Assembly: GCA_037074505.1 (NCBI GenBank)
Contig: CM073481.1
Location: forward strand, 23,746,001-23,810,000
Reading direction: 5' to 3'
Source: Albizia julibrissin
Lineage: Eukaryota > Streptophyta > Magnoliopsida > Fabales > Fabaceae
Length of the DNA stretch: 64,000 nucleotides
This document shows positions 24,330 through 33,817 of this stretch, one piece after another (positions within the stretch are counted from its first letter, which is position 1; each line of letters starts with the position of its first letter). The notes below the pieces were generated by a model. It did no database searches and had not been told where the DNA came from. It was given only the letters and a program-made list of their open reading frames with translations. The position numbers and the translations under genes are program-made.

Positions 24330-24545
24330 AGAAATTTGGAGCGATCAAATCTTGTGCTAGCTTGCACTTTCGTCAACCTGTGTTGTATTACAGAGTTAAG
24401 AAGATGGAAATCATGAGATAAGTAGATTTTTAAGTTCCTTAAACCTTACAATCCATTAAAAATGAAAAAACAGAGTTGTTCTAAGTCTCTTACTATATTT
24501 GCCTTGTGGAAATTAAATTAGAGTAAAAATGATAGTTGTTGAATA
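24330..24545 (+). repeat. Third, partial copy of the duplicated segment
   Basis: Shares AGAGTTAAGAAGATGGAAAT, GATATAAGTA-like text and the string CCTT(A/G)CAATCCATT with copy 1 around 22945-23040. Only about 200 bp remains. It lies between copies 1 and 2, so the locus was probably duplicated more than once. Confidence 0.6.
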
Positions 24546-25069
24546 TTGGGCGTGAATCTTGGGCCTCCATTCTTTATGAGGGATCAGATTATACTGAAAA
24601 TCATAGTAGAGAAAAGTCAGCGGCCGGGTATGATTGACGGTAAAATGAGAGTAAATTCCCGACAATGCCCCAATATATTTTCTGTCAAAATTCTCAAGTT
24701 TTCGTGTATTTCAAAATGAAGGTTGCATGTTAATTAGAATGTGTAAAAACAAGTTAACTCTCAGCAATTTTCTCTATAAATAGTAATAGATTCAGTACCT
24801 GCAGCAGTACGTCGGTACTGTGTCTAGCATTGTCAAATCAGAGATTGACTAGTCAAAGAAATGAGGATGATGTTCATTTAAGTACTTTATAATTTATATT
24901 CTCGTCACCCCCCATTTATATTCTCGTCACCCCCCAAAACCAAGTTAAGCAGGAGTTAATGATTCTTCCTCAAACCTCAAAACAACATTGACAACAAACC
25001 TAAAAATGCCAACAGTTTTATACCTGGTACTCAGTGACACGCACATGTATTGTTGTTCATATATTACAT
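24546..25069. other. Interval between duplicates with a short perfect tandem repeat
   Basis: No gene seen. It includes two perfect 22-bp tandem copies of TTTATATTCTCGTCACCCCCCA at 24893-24914 and 24915-24936. Confidence 0.6.
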
Positions 25070-25165
25070 GCTGACATAATTTCTCTCATTACAACAGTAG
25101 GTGGTTATCTGCAATTTCAATTTCAATCTAAGAATTGGTCTGATCAATCTGATCATCTGGCTATC

Positions 25166-25426
25166 ATGAAACAATTTACTCCTCTGTTTGGACTTCTTGT
25201 GGTATCTCTACTTCTCTTCATCTTATCGCTCTTCCTCGGTTTGGTTGCATCCGTCATATGGGCTTTCTTGGTGCTTGGGCCAAAACTCAGATTGTTTCAA
25301 CAAATTATTCAATGGCTTCGTGACAATGTTCTACATATTCGAGTAAATCAGACGGCAGCAGAAAATAACTTTTACATGGAGGAAAATAACTCTAATGGGA
25401 TTAAAGAGAATGCCTTACCTGTGTGA
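25166..25426 (+). CDS. Hypothetical small membrane protein, copy 2
   Basis: From the first ATG (25166) an 86-codon frame reads MKQFTPLFGLLVVSLLLF, continuing through a second hydrophobic part (LGLVASVIWAFLVLG) to an amphipathic LRLFQQIIQWLRDN and a polar N/E-rich tail, stopping at 25424-25426. Two closely spaced hydrophobic helices suggest a small membrane protein. Compared with copy 1 the start M-A-E-L-K is lost and the N-terminus differs, so even this more complete copy may be a remnant. I do not recognise the family. No clear promoter is visible. Confidence 0.45.
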   Translation: MKQFTPLFGLLVVSLLLFILSLFLGLVASVIWAFLVLGPKLRLFQQIIQWLRDNVLHIRVNQTAAENNFYMEENNSNGIKENALPV

Positions 25427-25594
25427 AGCTTCTTTTGGCCAAAACCAAAACGTGTCTGCATGAAGTGCTTTTTTTTTTTTTTTTTGGGGATAAAACTTGC
25501 ATGTCTTAATTGAATTGGCAAATGAGTCCATCAGTAATTGTAATAGAAAGAGTCATAATAGTCAGGTTAAACTAAATATAGAATTTTTCATTTT

Positions 25595-25610
25595 GAAAGC
25601 TCACTGTTAT
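25595..25610. repeat. Left target-site duplication of the RTE LINE
   Basis: GAAAGCTCACTGTTAT, repeated perfectly at 26991-27006 after the LINE. The empty version occurs once in copy 1 at about 23216-23231. Confidence 0.95.
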
Positions 25611-26990
25611 TTAATGAGATCTTATGAACCAAGAAAATGTCAGATGAGTGGAGGAAAAGTACTTTGGTTCCTATTTATAAGAATAAAGGGGATATTCAGA
25701 ATTGCGCAAACTATAGAGGAATTAAGCTAATGAGCCATACAATGAAATTGTGGAAAAAAGTGATTGAATATAGGTTGAGGTTGGAGACTGATGTTGCTGA
25801 AAACCAATTTGGATTCATTCAGGAAGGTCTACAACAGAAGCGATTTATTTATTAAGGGGGATAATGGAAAAGTATAGGAGTAAAGGAAGAGATTTACACA
25901 TGGTCTTCATTGATTTGGAGAAAGCTTATGACCGGGTGTCAAGAGATGTGCTTTGGAAAGCCTTGGAAAAGAAGGGGGTGAGGATTGCATATATTAAAGC
26001 CATTCAAGATATGTATGCGGGGGTTACAACCAATGTTAGAACGTCTGGAGGTGTTACAAAGGACTTCCCTATAAGGATTGGACTACATCAAGGATCAGCT
26101 TTAAGTCCTTATTTGTTTAACCTAGTGATAGACGTCCTAATTGAACCTATAAAAGAGGAGATCCCTAAATGCGTGCTTTTTGCGGATGATATAGTGCTGT
26201 TGGCTGAATCTAGGGAAGAAATTAACTCCAAACTTGAGATATGGAGGCGGACTTTGGAATTGAGAGGTTTTCGTCTTAGTAGGAGCAAAATTGAATATAT
26301 GCATTGCACATTTGATAAGAGACAAAGTCAAAGTGAAATGGAAGTTAAATTGGGTGGGCAAGTCATCCCGCAAGTGACAAAATTTAGATATTTGGGATCA
26401 ATTATACAACAAGATGGTGAGGTGGATAGAGACGTCAATCACAGAATTCAAGTCGGATGGTATAAATGGAGAAAAGCTACGGGAGTTATTTGTGATCGTA
26501 AGGTACCTAATAAGGTAAAAGGAAAATTCTACCGCACTGCTATAAGACCAGCAATGCTATATGGTAGTGAATGTTGGGCTTTAAAGGGATATCATGAACA
26601 TAAAATAGGAGTAGTTGAGATGAGGATGTTAAGATGGATGTGTGGCCATACAAGAAAGGACAAGATTCGTAACACTCATATACGTGATCGTGTTGGAGTG
26701 GCCCCTATTGACGAAAAAATGGTAGAAAATCGTTTGAGATGGTTTAGACATGTTCAGCGAAGGCCATTGAGTGCTCCGGTGAGAAGAGTTGATCAAGCAG
26801 AATGGAGTCCTGTCAAACGAGGTCGAGGAAGACCGAAAAAACGCTTAATGAGGTCATTGAGAGAGACCTTTTAATTAATAATATATCGAAATCTATGGTC
26901 TTTGATAGAGCACAATGGCGTCGTGCGATCCATGTAGCCGACCCCACCTAGTGGGATAAAGGCTTTGTTGTTGTTGTTGTTGTTGTTGTT
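25611..26990 (+). mobile_element. 5'-truncated RTE-type LINE
   Basis: A 1380-bp insertion bounded by the perfect 16-bp duplication. It begins inside the reverse transcriptase and ends with GGGATAAAGGCTTTGTTG followed by (TTG)n, the simple tail characteristic of plant RTE-clade LINEs (not poly(A)). Its 5' truncation, target duplication and 3' repeat tail are all hallmarks of target-primed reverse transcription. Confidence 0.95.
25637..26940 (+). pseudogene. Reverse transcriptase (RTE clade), truncated and frameshifted
   Basis: The frame starts inside the RT domain (W-R-K-S-T-L-V-P-I-Y-K-N-K-G-D, NYRGIKLMSHTMK). Then come M-V-F-I-D-L-E-K-A-Y-D-R-V (about 25900), L-H-Q-G-S-A-L-S-P-Y-L-F (about 26085), and the catalytic F-A-D-D-I-V-L-L-A-E (about 26176). 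After that is the RTE C-terminal region ending near the tail. Two one-base losses break the frame: one near 25822, just before RSTTEAIYLL-type text, and one in the A-run near 26838. The endonuclease domain is absent through 5' truncation. The copy cannot encode active protein. Confidence 0.9.
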
Positions 26991-27006
26991 GAAAGCTCAC
27001 TGTTAT
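26991..27006. repeat. Right target-site duplication of the RTE LINE
   Basis: Perfect copy of GAAAGCTCACTGTTAT directly after the (TTG)n tail. Confidence 0.95.
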
Positions 27007-28025
27007 GCATTGCTTCTTCAGAGAGGGGTTGCTCCTCTTGCTCCTCTCACCTAGTATTGGAACTGTCGGGACTTGAATTTTTGGTAGACCAGCCTACGAG
27101 TGTGGTTGTCTTTATAGCATAAGCAATGACCTTAAATTTCAATCCATCTATTAGGCCTTCTTAACGGTTAGTCTTTGTTTAGTTTTAATTAGACGGTGTA
27201 CATAGTGTCACTACCATTGTTAGGGATTATTGCACTCATATCTTTGGGCTCTGTTTATGGTGAAAGTTGTCATCATGCTGTTCCAAGAAACTTTTCAAGG
27301 GACATTGTCTTGTAGTCTATACCAAAGGATCTATGAGAAGTAACTTAGGAATTGAAGAAACACTCTCTTCAGAATGAAGAAAATGACTTCCCTGTCTATA
27401 CATGAGATGGATACTAAATAAATCAGTAATATATGAAATGAAAGAGTTTACTGTATCTTATGTTGTGCTAATGTGCTACTCCCAGTCTTCTTTCCATAGA
27501 AACTAGGTTAATTGTTGTTGCTTAGCGTAGAAAAATCCTGTTTTTTTTCATTTGTCATGCTGTTGGAAAATTTTCTGTGTCAGCTTTTAGCTTTCCTGTT
27601 CCCTCTTCACTGTGAAAGATATATTCATTTGGGACTTCATAACTTCATTTTGAGGAGAAATTCCACATCTAGAAATGACAAAAGTCCAAAATAATAATGA
27701 AAGGATGAGGGAAAGGGAAGAGAAAGAAGGAAGAAAACAATAACTGCAACCAAATATAGTGAATAATCAAACTTTATACTGCATTATGTTCGAGAACCTG
27801 TAATATTTTCAGGGTGTTTATGCTTTATAGAATCTGCCTCAAGTGAAAAAAGATGTTTACTTTGGTAACTGAAACTTTTTGAGACATTCTCTTTGTTCTA
27901 TCTCTATGAACATAATAAATTAAATTTGCATTTATTTTTGACCCCATTGAATTTTGTTTCATAGTTTTGAGGATTTTCTCCCCACAACTGAATTCTGTAA
28001 GTATTCTTCATACAACTTGCATGTA

Positions 28026-28416
28026 ATGGAAAACTTACCCATCCAGCTTTCCCATCAAATGGTATTAGACAAGGAAATCCACCTTTGCCATATCTCTTTA
28101 TTCTAACGGCTGATATTCTTTCTCTAAATCAACCAAAATTTGCTCAGATTCTCCAAAACTCCAATAATTAAGCTTTATTTGTATAAAGCAAATGAAATTA
28201 TTTTTTTAGTTATAACATAATTAATTATAATCACTTACATGAAAAGTATTTTAAATACCTTTATTTAATTCTATTAAACTTTATTAAATTTTCTCTCTGC
28301 TTTTTAAATATAATTTGATATTGTGCCATTAATTGAAACTTAACCCGTTTTGGATAAACGCCCTACTCAAATAATTATATGTTAATAAAGATAATACAAA
28401 TAAGCTCAACTCAATA

Positions 28417-28459
<43 letters not shown>

Positions 28460-28590
28460 CACACACATTCAATTTTTTTATCATATTTAATTATTATTGT
28501 TGTTGTTGTTGTTATTGATTTAAAACAATGCATTTGATATACTATAAACCTCAAATTATTTAATAAATCACTTCCTAATATTGCTCAAAT
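28026..28590. repeat. AT-rich interval with TA and GTT microsatellites
   Basis: No gene. A (TA)n tract runs about 28425-28456 and a short (TTG)n about 28498-28512. Confidence 0.6.
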
Positions 28591-28599
28591 AATAGGAAT

Positions 28600-29170
28600 A
28601 AAAATTGAGATACTACAAATTCATAATGCCTCGGTTGGAGGAGCTAATCCCTTGAAACTTCAGGATTTTATTTGGAAAAACCATTTGCCTCACAAACAAC
28701 TTCTATTTATCTGGAAGTTAGTCCATTCTGTTGTACCTATTGAAGAGGTTATGAGGAAGCATCACCTAAATGTTCAAATGTCTTATGTTTTTTGTTGTCA
28801 GATTGAAGAAACAATTGATCATCTCTTCGGCTCTTGCCCCTACATTCAAGCTATTTGGTTTGGTGCACTTTCTCTTCGCTCCACTAACATTTATAGCCAA
28901 GGTTTTCATACATGGCTACCGGAAATCCTTCATGAGCTTAATTTTGATAGTAATTAACAATGTTGAAAGGCTAAACCTCATCTTGACTAAGCGGAATAAT
29001 ACTCTCCACCGAGGTTATATGCGCAATCCAGATCAAGTAACTAAGGAATTCCAAGGATCTTTTCAATTCCTCTCGGATTTTGTAATTGGTAAGGTCTTTC
29101 ACACAATCTTTCACCTTCTACTCCAATGCCTACCACTACTTTGCATAGTTGTATATTTGCAATGTTCTTA
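28600..29170 (+). pseudogene. L1-type LINE relic (reverse transcriptase zinc-binding domain)
   Basis: From 28652 the frame reads KLQDFIWKNHLPHKQLLFIW, then a zinc-binding-like pattern with YVFCCQIEE..DHLFGSCP and IWFGA, which resembles the zf-RVT domain at the C-terminus of plant L1-like LINE ORF2. The frame then moves to a second one reading TKRNNTLHRG, like the linker that follows zf-RVT. RT, endonuclease and poly(A) tail are not visible. Only a decayed fragment remains. Confidence 0.65.
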
Positions 29171-29339
29171 GTTTTACTCAGGGTCGGACAATCTTTATAA
29201 GAAATGTTAGGGCTAGAAAGAACACTACTTGCTTTGTTAATATTTTTTTTGGGTCATAATGAAGTTTGAACTTTCAAATGGTTGAAGTTACACTCTATAG
29301 ATCCTTGTCTTTTTTGTATCTCTTGCTTGAAATCAAGGA

Positions 29340-29455
29340 AAAAAACCGGATCGAGCAATGAACCGATCACGGCACAAGTTCATGGGTCAATGAGTCAACT
29401 GGGGTCGGACCGGTGGTCAGACCGATCATATTAAAATATTATAATTTATTAGTGG

Positions 29456-29510
<55 letters not shown>

Positions 29511-29890
29511 CTTCTATAGATAAAAATGAAGATCTTTAGAAAAAATGCTTAAAACTTATTGGTATTAGTTATGGTGCCTATATTTATGCAATGATATCTA
29601 TTTTCCTATAATTAAGTAATTATTATATCCCCTCAAAATCTTCTTTCTTTTAAATTTGTTCTTTCTTTACTTACTTTTCTCTTCACCTTAATCTTTAAAC
29701 TTTCATTTTTCCCTAAAAAATAGCATGAGATAGTAATTAGAGGAATAAAAAAATGTATTTCATAAAAAAAATGTAAAAGAGTCGACCAGTCTGACTACCG
29801 GTTCGAATTGGTTTCCGGTTTAATTCATGAATCATATTGGACCTGGGACCGATTTTCCGGTCTGACCGGCCGGTCTGGTCCGATTTTTTG
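29340..29890. mobile_element. Small non-autonomous hAT-like element
   Basis: Terminal GC-rich blocks rich in CCGG and GGTC form imperfect inverted repeats: the left reads AAAAAACCGGATCGAGC and the complement of the right reads AAAAAATCGGACCAGACC. The middle is AT-rich, with a (TA)n tract of roughly 45 bp (about 29458-29505). Such CCGGTC-rich ends also occur in the hAT copy at 16670-20744. No clear 8-bp target duplication was found. Confidence 0.5.
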
Positions 29891-29899
29891 CTCATTGCA

Positions 29900-31587
29900 T
29901 GAGATTGATGTTGCACTAGATTATCCAAACAATTCCAACACTTGCTACCTCTTTGAACCATATCACTACAGTCACATACAAGAAGAATATTTTTAATGGT
30001 CTTATCCTTTCTAATATTAGGGGCACTTTAAAAAAGGATACAAACTCGTTGCTCTTATCTTTTTTTAGTTGCTCTTTATTCAAAATTGATGTATTATTAA
30101 CTCTCCATTCTCTATACCATACTCTTTTAATTTTAGCTGTGTAATCTTTCTTCTTTATATATATAATTGATCATTTTATAATAAAAAAAATAGAATCGAG
30201 AGTTTAAGAAAATGAAATAATGATATCGGTAAACTTCAAGGTTCTGAAATTATATTCAGGCCCAAAAAAGAGTTTCTCAAATTGTAAAGGAAACCATTAG
30301 TTAAAGCCCAATAATAAAAAAAGAAACCCTAAAATTAAAAAAATCCAAGTGCAGATGACCCAAAAATTTCAAACCGAAAACAGTAGTTCATAATATGAAA
30401 GCCCAATTCTCTCATAACAAGTGAAACATAGCATTTAAATAGGGGCTCCAAAACTACACGTGATGTCATTCTTTTTTTTTTTTCATATTATTATATGGAA
30501 TCCAATTTAAAGTTGTCCCTCTCAACACAAATATCTTCTTCCAATAACAGACTTAATAGACTGAAGGGCCCAAGAAAAATTTGAAATCCCATTATGTAGA
30601 CTTAGGTTTTCAATTGAAATTAAATTTGTTGCTCAATTACTAAAATGTCTTTCATTTATTTTTTTCAATAAAAAGAAACCACCACCATCACCCACTATTA
30701 GACCATTGGTGCTCAGCTCCAGCACCGTGGTGAGGTCAATTGTTTTATGGCGATCAAGTATTTGTTTAGAATAATAATTGAAACCTTTAAAAATAAAATT
30801 TTCAATCATGATTTATAATATCCTGAATAAGTATATGATAGAGGTTTTTTCTCGATTTATATAAATAAACACTTTTGAATGTTCAAAACGTAATCCTAAA
30901 TAAGCACTAAAATGGATTTGAACTCATGATTCTTTTTTTCTTTTTTTTTGGGGACCAACACATGACTCCTTGACTTACTAGAACATTTATGATGACTAAA
31001 CCAACAATATTCTATAATTAGTTATATTATACAAAATAATATATTATAAGTTTAGTTTTCTTCATATGAAAATGGTTTATTTTAAAAGAGTTATTGGCAA
31101 ATTCCAAAAGTAAAGTTGTTAAAAATCAAAGAATAACTAGTCATCAATGTTATAGAAAATTGTTGTCAATATTTGGGAATAAGTTATCAATATCTAAAGA
31201 CTAATTAAAGAACATTGTATGCTTCTTTGCTCCTTTCCCTTTAATCTGGCTTGACTAGAGAGGGATCTTGGCTTTTACTCAGATCTTGTGGCGATTGTGA
31301 TCGTGAATCTGCTTTCATGATATAGTTTCTCAAACAAATTGAGATGCATGTATGAAATATCAAATCTAAATAACCAAGTTATTGGAATTTCATCATTCAA
31401 TCTGCATGCTACTCGAGGAAAAACTTAAAAAAACTGTTAAATGAATATACATAAATTATCATAGTAATAAAGTTATTTTAAAAATGTTAAGCATTTAAGA
31501 AAATCAAAAGTTAACCATACATGTACCTGTTCGAAAATTTGGCTCCTTGTTAAAAAATCAGAACCAAATCAGAAGCTTCATTGCTCA
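29900..31587. other. Intergenic, no supported gene
   Basis: AT-rich, several poly(T) runs (about 30472-30483, 30941-30952). Short ORFs such as 29953-30144 show no domain. A short GGATTTGAACTCATGATT near 30914 recalls a tRNA B-box but lacks a matching A-box. Confidence 0.4.
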
Positions 31588-32013
31588 CTGCACCTGGCCT
31601 TAGCTTGATCACACCTTTTGATCTTGGCTAAATCAACCGAACCCTCAAGAGTAGACAAAGAACTCAAAGACTACAAAAGAACTTCTAGAGAGAGAAGAGG
31701 ATTTTAGAGAGAGAAGCTATTAAATGACAAATGCTTGAATTGCTTTCGATGGTTTACAAGGGAGAAGGGTACCCCTATTTATAGCCTAATACCTCCTCAA
31801 TAAACGGTCAAGATCGAATACATCCAACGGTCAAAAATAGTTCTCCAGAACCTTCTCCCATAATATCTAGATATTTACAACTACGCTTATGTCATCGCTT
31901 ACATCATCGTGTTCTAGAATTATCTACATAATTCTACCAATATCTACACAACTCATTACTCATGCAAAGTGTCTTGAACACTGATTATCTAGCGTTCCTT
32001 GCAGTTCGTGACA
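31588..32013 (-). repeat. TRIM 3' LTR
   Basis: About 426 bp; lacks about 20-30 bp at the outer edge relative to 32071. Internal TATA-type promoter at 31772-31786 on the minus strand. Confidence 0.75.
31772..31786 (-). promoter_or_regulatory. TATA box in TRIM LTR
   Basis: The minus strand reads GGCTATAAATAGGGG, a near-ideal plant TATA element. The second LTR keeps it at 32285-32298 (GCTATAAATAGGGG). Confidence 0.7.
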
Positions 32014-32057
32014 CTCTCCCCACCCTAATTCGGTGATGTCCTCGTCACTAACTCATC

Positions 32058-32068
32058 TCTAATACCAC
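32058..32068 (-). promoter_or_regulatory. TRIM primer binding site
   Basis: The minus strand reads TGGTATTAGAG, one change from the initiator tRNA-Met type PBS TGGTATCAGAG, three bases from the LTR end at 32071. Confidence 0.75.
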
Positions 32069-32070
32069 GT

Positions 32071-32370
32071 TGTCACGAACTCAAAACTCCCTTCCTTGTA
32101 CCGTGCCGGCCTTAGCTTGATCACACCTCCTGATCTTGGCTAAGTCAGCCAAACCCTCAAGAGTAGGCAAAGAACTCAAAGACTACAAGAGAACTTCTAG
32201 AGAGAAAAAGATGATTTTAGAAAGAGAAGCTCTTAAATGACAAATGCTTGAATTGCTTTCAATGGTTTACAAGGGAGGAAGATACCCCTATTTATAGCAC
32301 AACACCTCCTCAATGGACGGTCAAGATTGAATACATTCAACGGTCGAGAATGGTTCTCCAGAACCTTCCA
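32071..32370 (-). repeat. TRIM 5' LTR (truncated)
   Basis: Matches 31588-31850 closely (for example the 'cttagcttgatcacacc', 'agactacaa' and 'aaatgacaaatgcttgaattgctttc' segments) and stops at about 32370 where the copies diverge abruptly. A short ORF across 32248-32493 is not a gene. Confidence 0.75.
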
Positions 32371-33817
32371 TACTTTCAAATTGATAAAGTGCTTGTTTGT
32401 GATATGTTTAGAGTCTTTAAAAGTGTTTATTCACATAAATCGAGACTCAACTGCTATCACATACTTACCTCGTATACCTTAAATTATGACTGAAAAATTA
32501 TTTTTAAAAGCTCCAATCGCTATTTCAAACAAATACAAACATGACTCTATGCTTCTAGGACATAAACCCTAAAGCCAACTAATATGGGGGCCAATGATAG
32601 TTATTAAACGAGAATATATATGGTTCATTTAAATTATTTTTAAATATAATGCTTAATATTATGAGACTAAAGCGATGTCTGGATTAGCATTACAGAAGGC
32701 ATAAGCAGTGAATGACGAAATCATTTTTTGGGGGCAAAATATATGTTTGTGACCACATTCAACAAGAACTTACGGCTCCAACACACGTTCAAAGTGACTA
32801 ACTTTTTTCTTTCCCTGTTTCTGACTTTAATATTTTCTTCATATTTAAACTTTTCACATCCAAACAAATTTATGTCAAATAGCGTCTTTTTTTTTTAAGA
32901 AAAAAAATTATCTAAACAAATTACATTACACTAATTGACTTTTTCTACCACTTCAATTTGCAAAAATTAAATTAAATAAGTCATTTTTTTCATTGTTAAT
33001 CCAAACAAGCCTTAAATAGTTAAAAAAACTTCTTAGCCAATGCATTATATAGTTTTGAGTTTCAAAGAATATATTTAAGCGGACAGAAAATAAAGAACCT
33101 CTGAAATATTATTGATTAATCCTTAAATAAAAGAAAGTATAAATAGACTGGGTAAAAATAGACTAACCCTATAATCTAATATAATCAAATCAAATCAAAT
33201 CATAATATTTTAAGACATAATTCTAAGATATAATATCCATATCTAATTTTAAGATATAATAAATATTAAGTAATAAATACCAAACCTAATAATATTAATT
33301 AATTAATATTTTAATGCTCAACTTGCAATTCTCAACCAATAATATGGCAGGTGCTCTCACTCAACCAGTAATACACACGGTTTGACTCTTCATTAAAAAA
33401 AAAGAAAAGAAAAGAAAGAAGACCCACTTATAATCAGCACACTAAACTATAATCATGCCAGTTAAGTTCCAAAATAAATCTTTTAATTAATATTAACGTC
33501 AATATGATATATATATATATATATTTGTGAGTGTGTGTCATTTATAACAAATACTATTCACAAGCTTTTAATAGTGCAATTCATTTATCACATTTCGTTC
33601 AATGTATGAGATTTTTATTACCAACAATATACGAGATCCAATATATAGTATAAACATAAAAGTTCATGCGTAACCTAATGACTTAACTAGATAATAAAAT
33701 AAAAACCAAAAAATGTCACTAGTGACTTTACTGTTATGGCATAGGGGAAAAAAAAAGAAAGAAAGTAGACGACGACGTACCACTGCGCCAAACGACATCG
33801 CTGAATCACCGAACCAG
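32371..33817. other. AT-rich intergenic region downstream of EAPP
   Basis: Contains a (TA)n tract near 33508-33524 and repeated AATCA units near 33183-33202. No gene seen. Confidence 0.45.

Larger units (their letters stand above)
25070..28025 (+). repeat. Segmental duplication, copy 2 (carries a LINE)
   Basis: Second long copy of the 1.6 kb segment, expanded by a 1380-bp LINE and its target duplication (25595-27006). Downstream of the LINE it resumes exactly where copy 1 continues (GCATTGCTTC).. and stays alignable to about 28025, with many substitutions and small indels. Confidence 0.8.
31588..32370 (-). mobile_element. TRIM-like retrotransposon with a 57-bp internal region
   Basis: Two direct repeats, 31588-32013 and 32071-32370, flank only 57 bp. 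Read on the minus strand, the LTR begins TGTCACGAACTGC and ends GAGTTCGTGACA, giving 10-bp inverted termini TGTCACGAAC/GTTCGTGACA. The 57 bp contains a PBS-like TGGTATTAGAG three bases after the LTR end and a polypurine GGTGGGGAGAG directly before the other LTR. These are the marks of an LTR element. Nothing codes for protein. Both outer edges are truncated, so no target duplication is available. Confidence 0.8.

Noticed and set aside
26109..26373. Minus-strand ORFs
   Set aside because: Antisense shadows of the LINE reverse transcriptase.
30914..30931. GGATTTGAACTCATGATT as a SINE or tRNA gene
   Set aside because: Only a B-box-like word; no A-box, no cloverleaf and no tail with target duplications could be found.
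33508..33524. CRISPR or other spaced repeat arrays
   Set aside because: Only simple microsatellites occur here and elsewhere; no regularly spaced repeat with unique spacers exists in the window.
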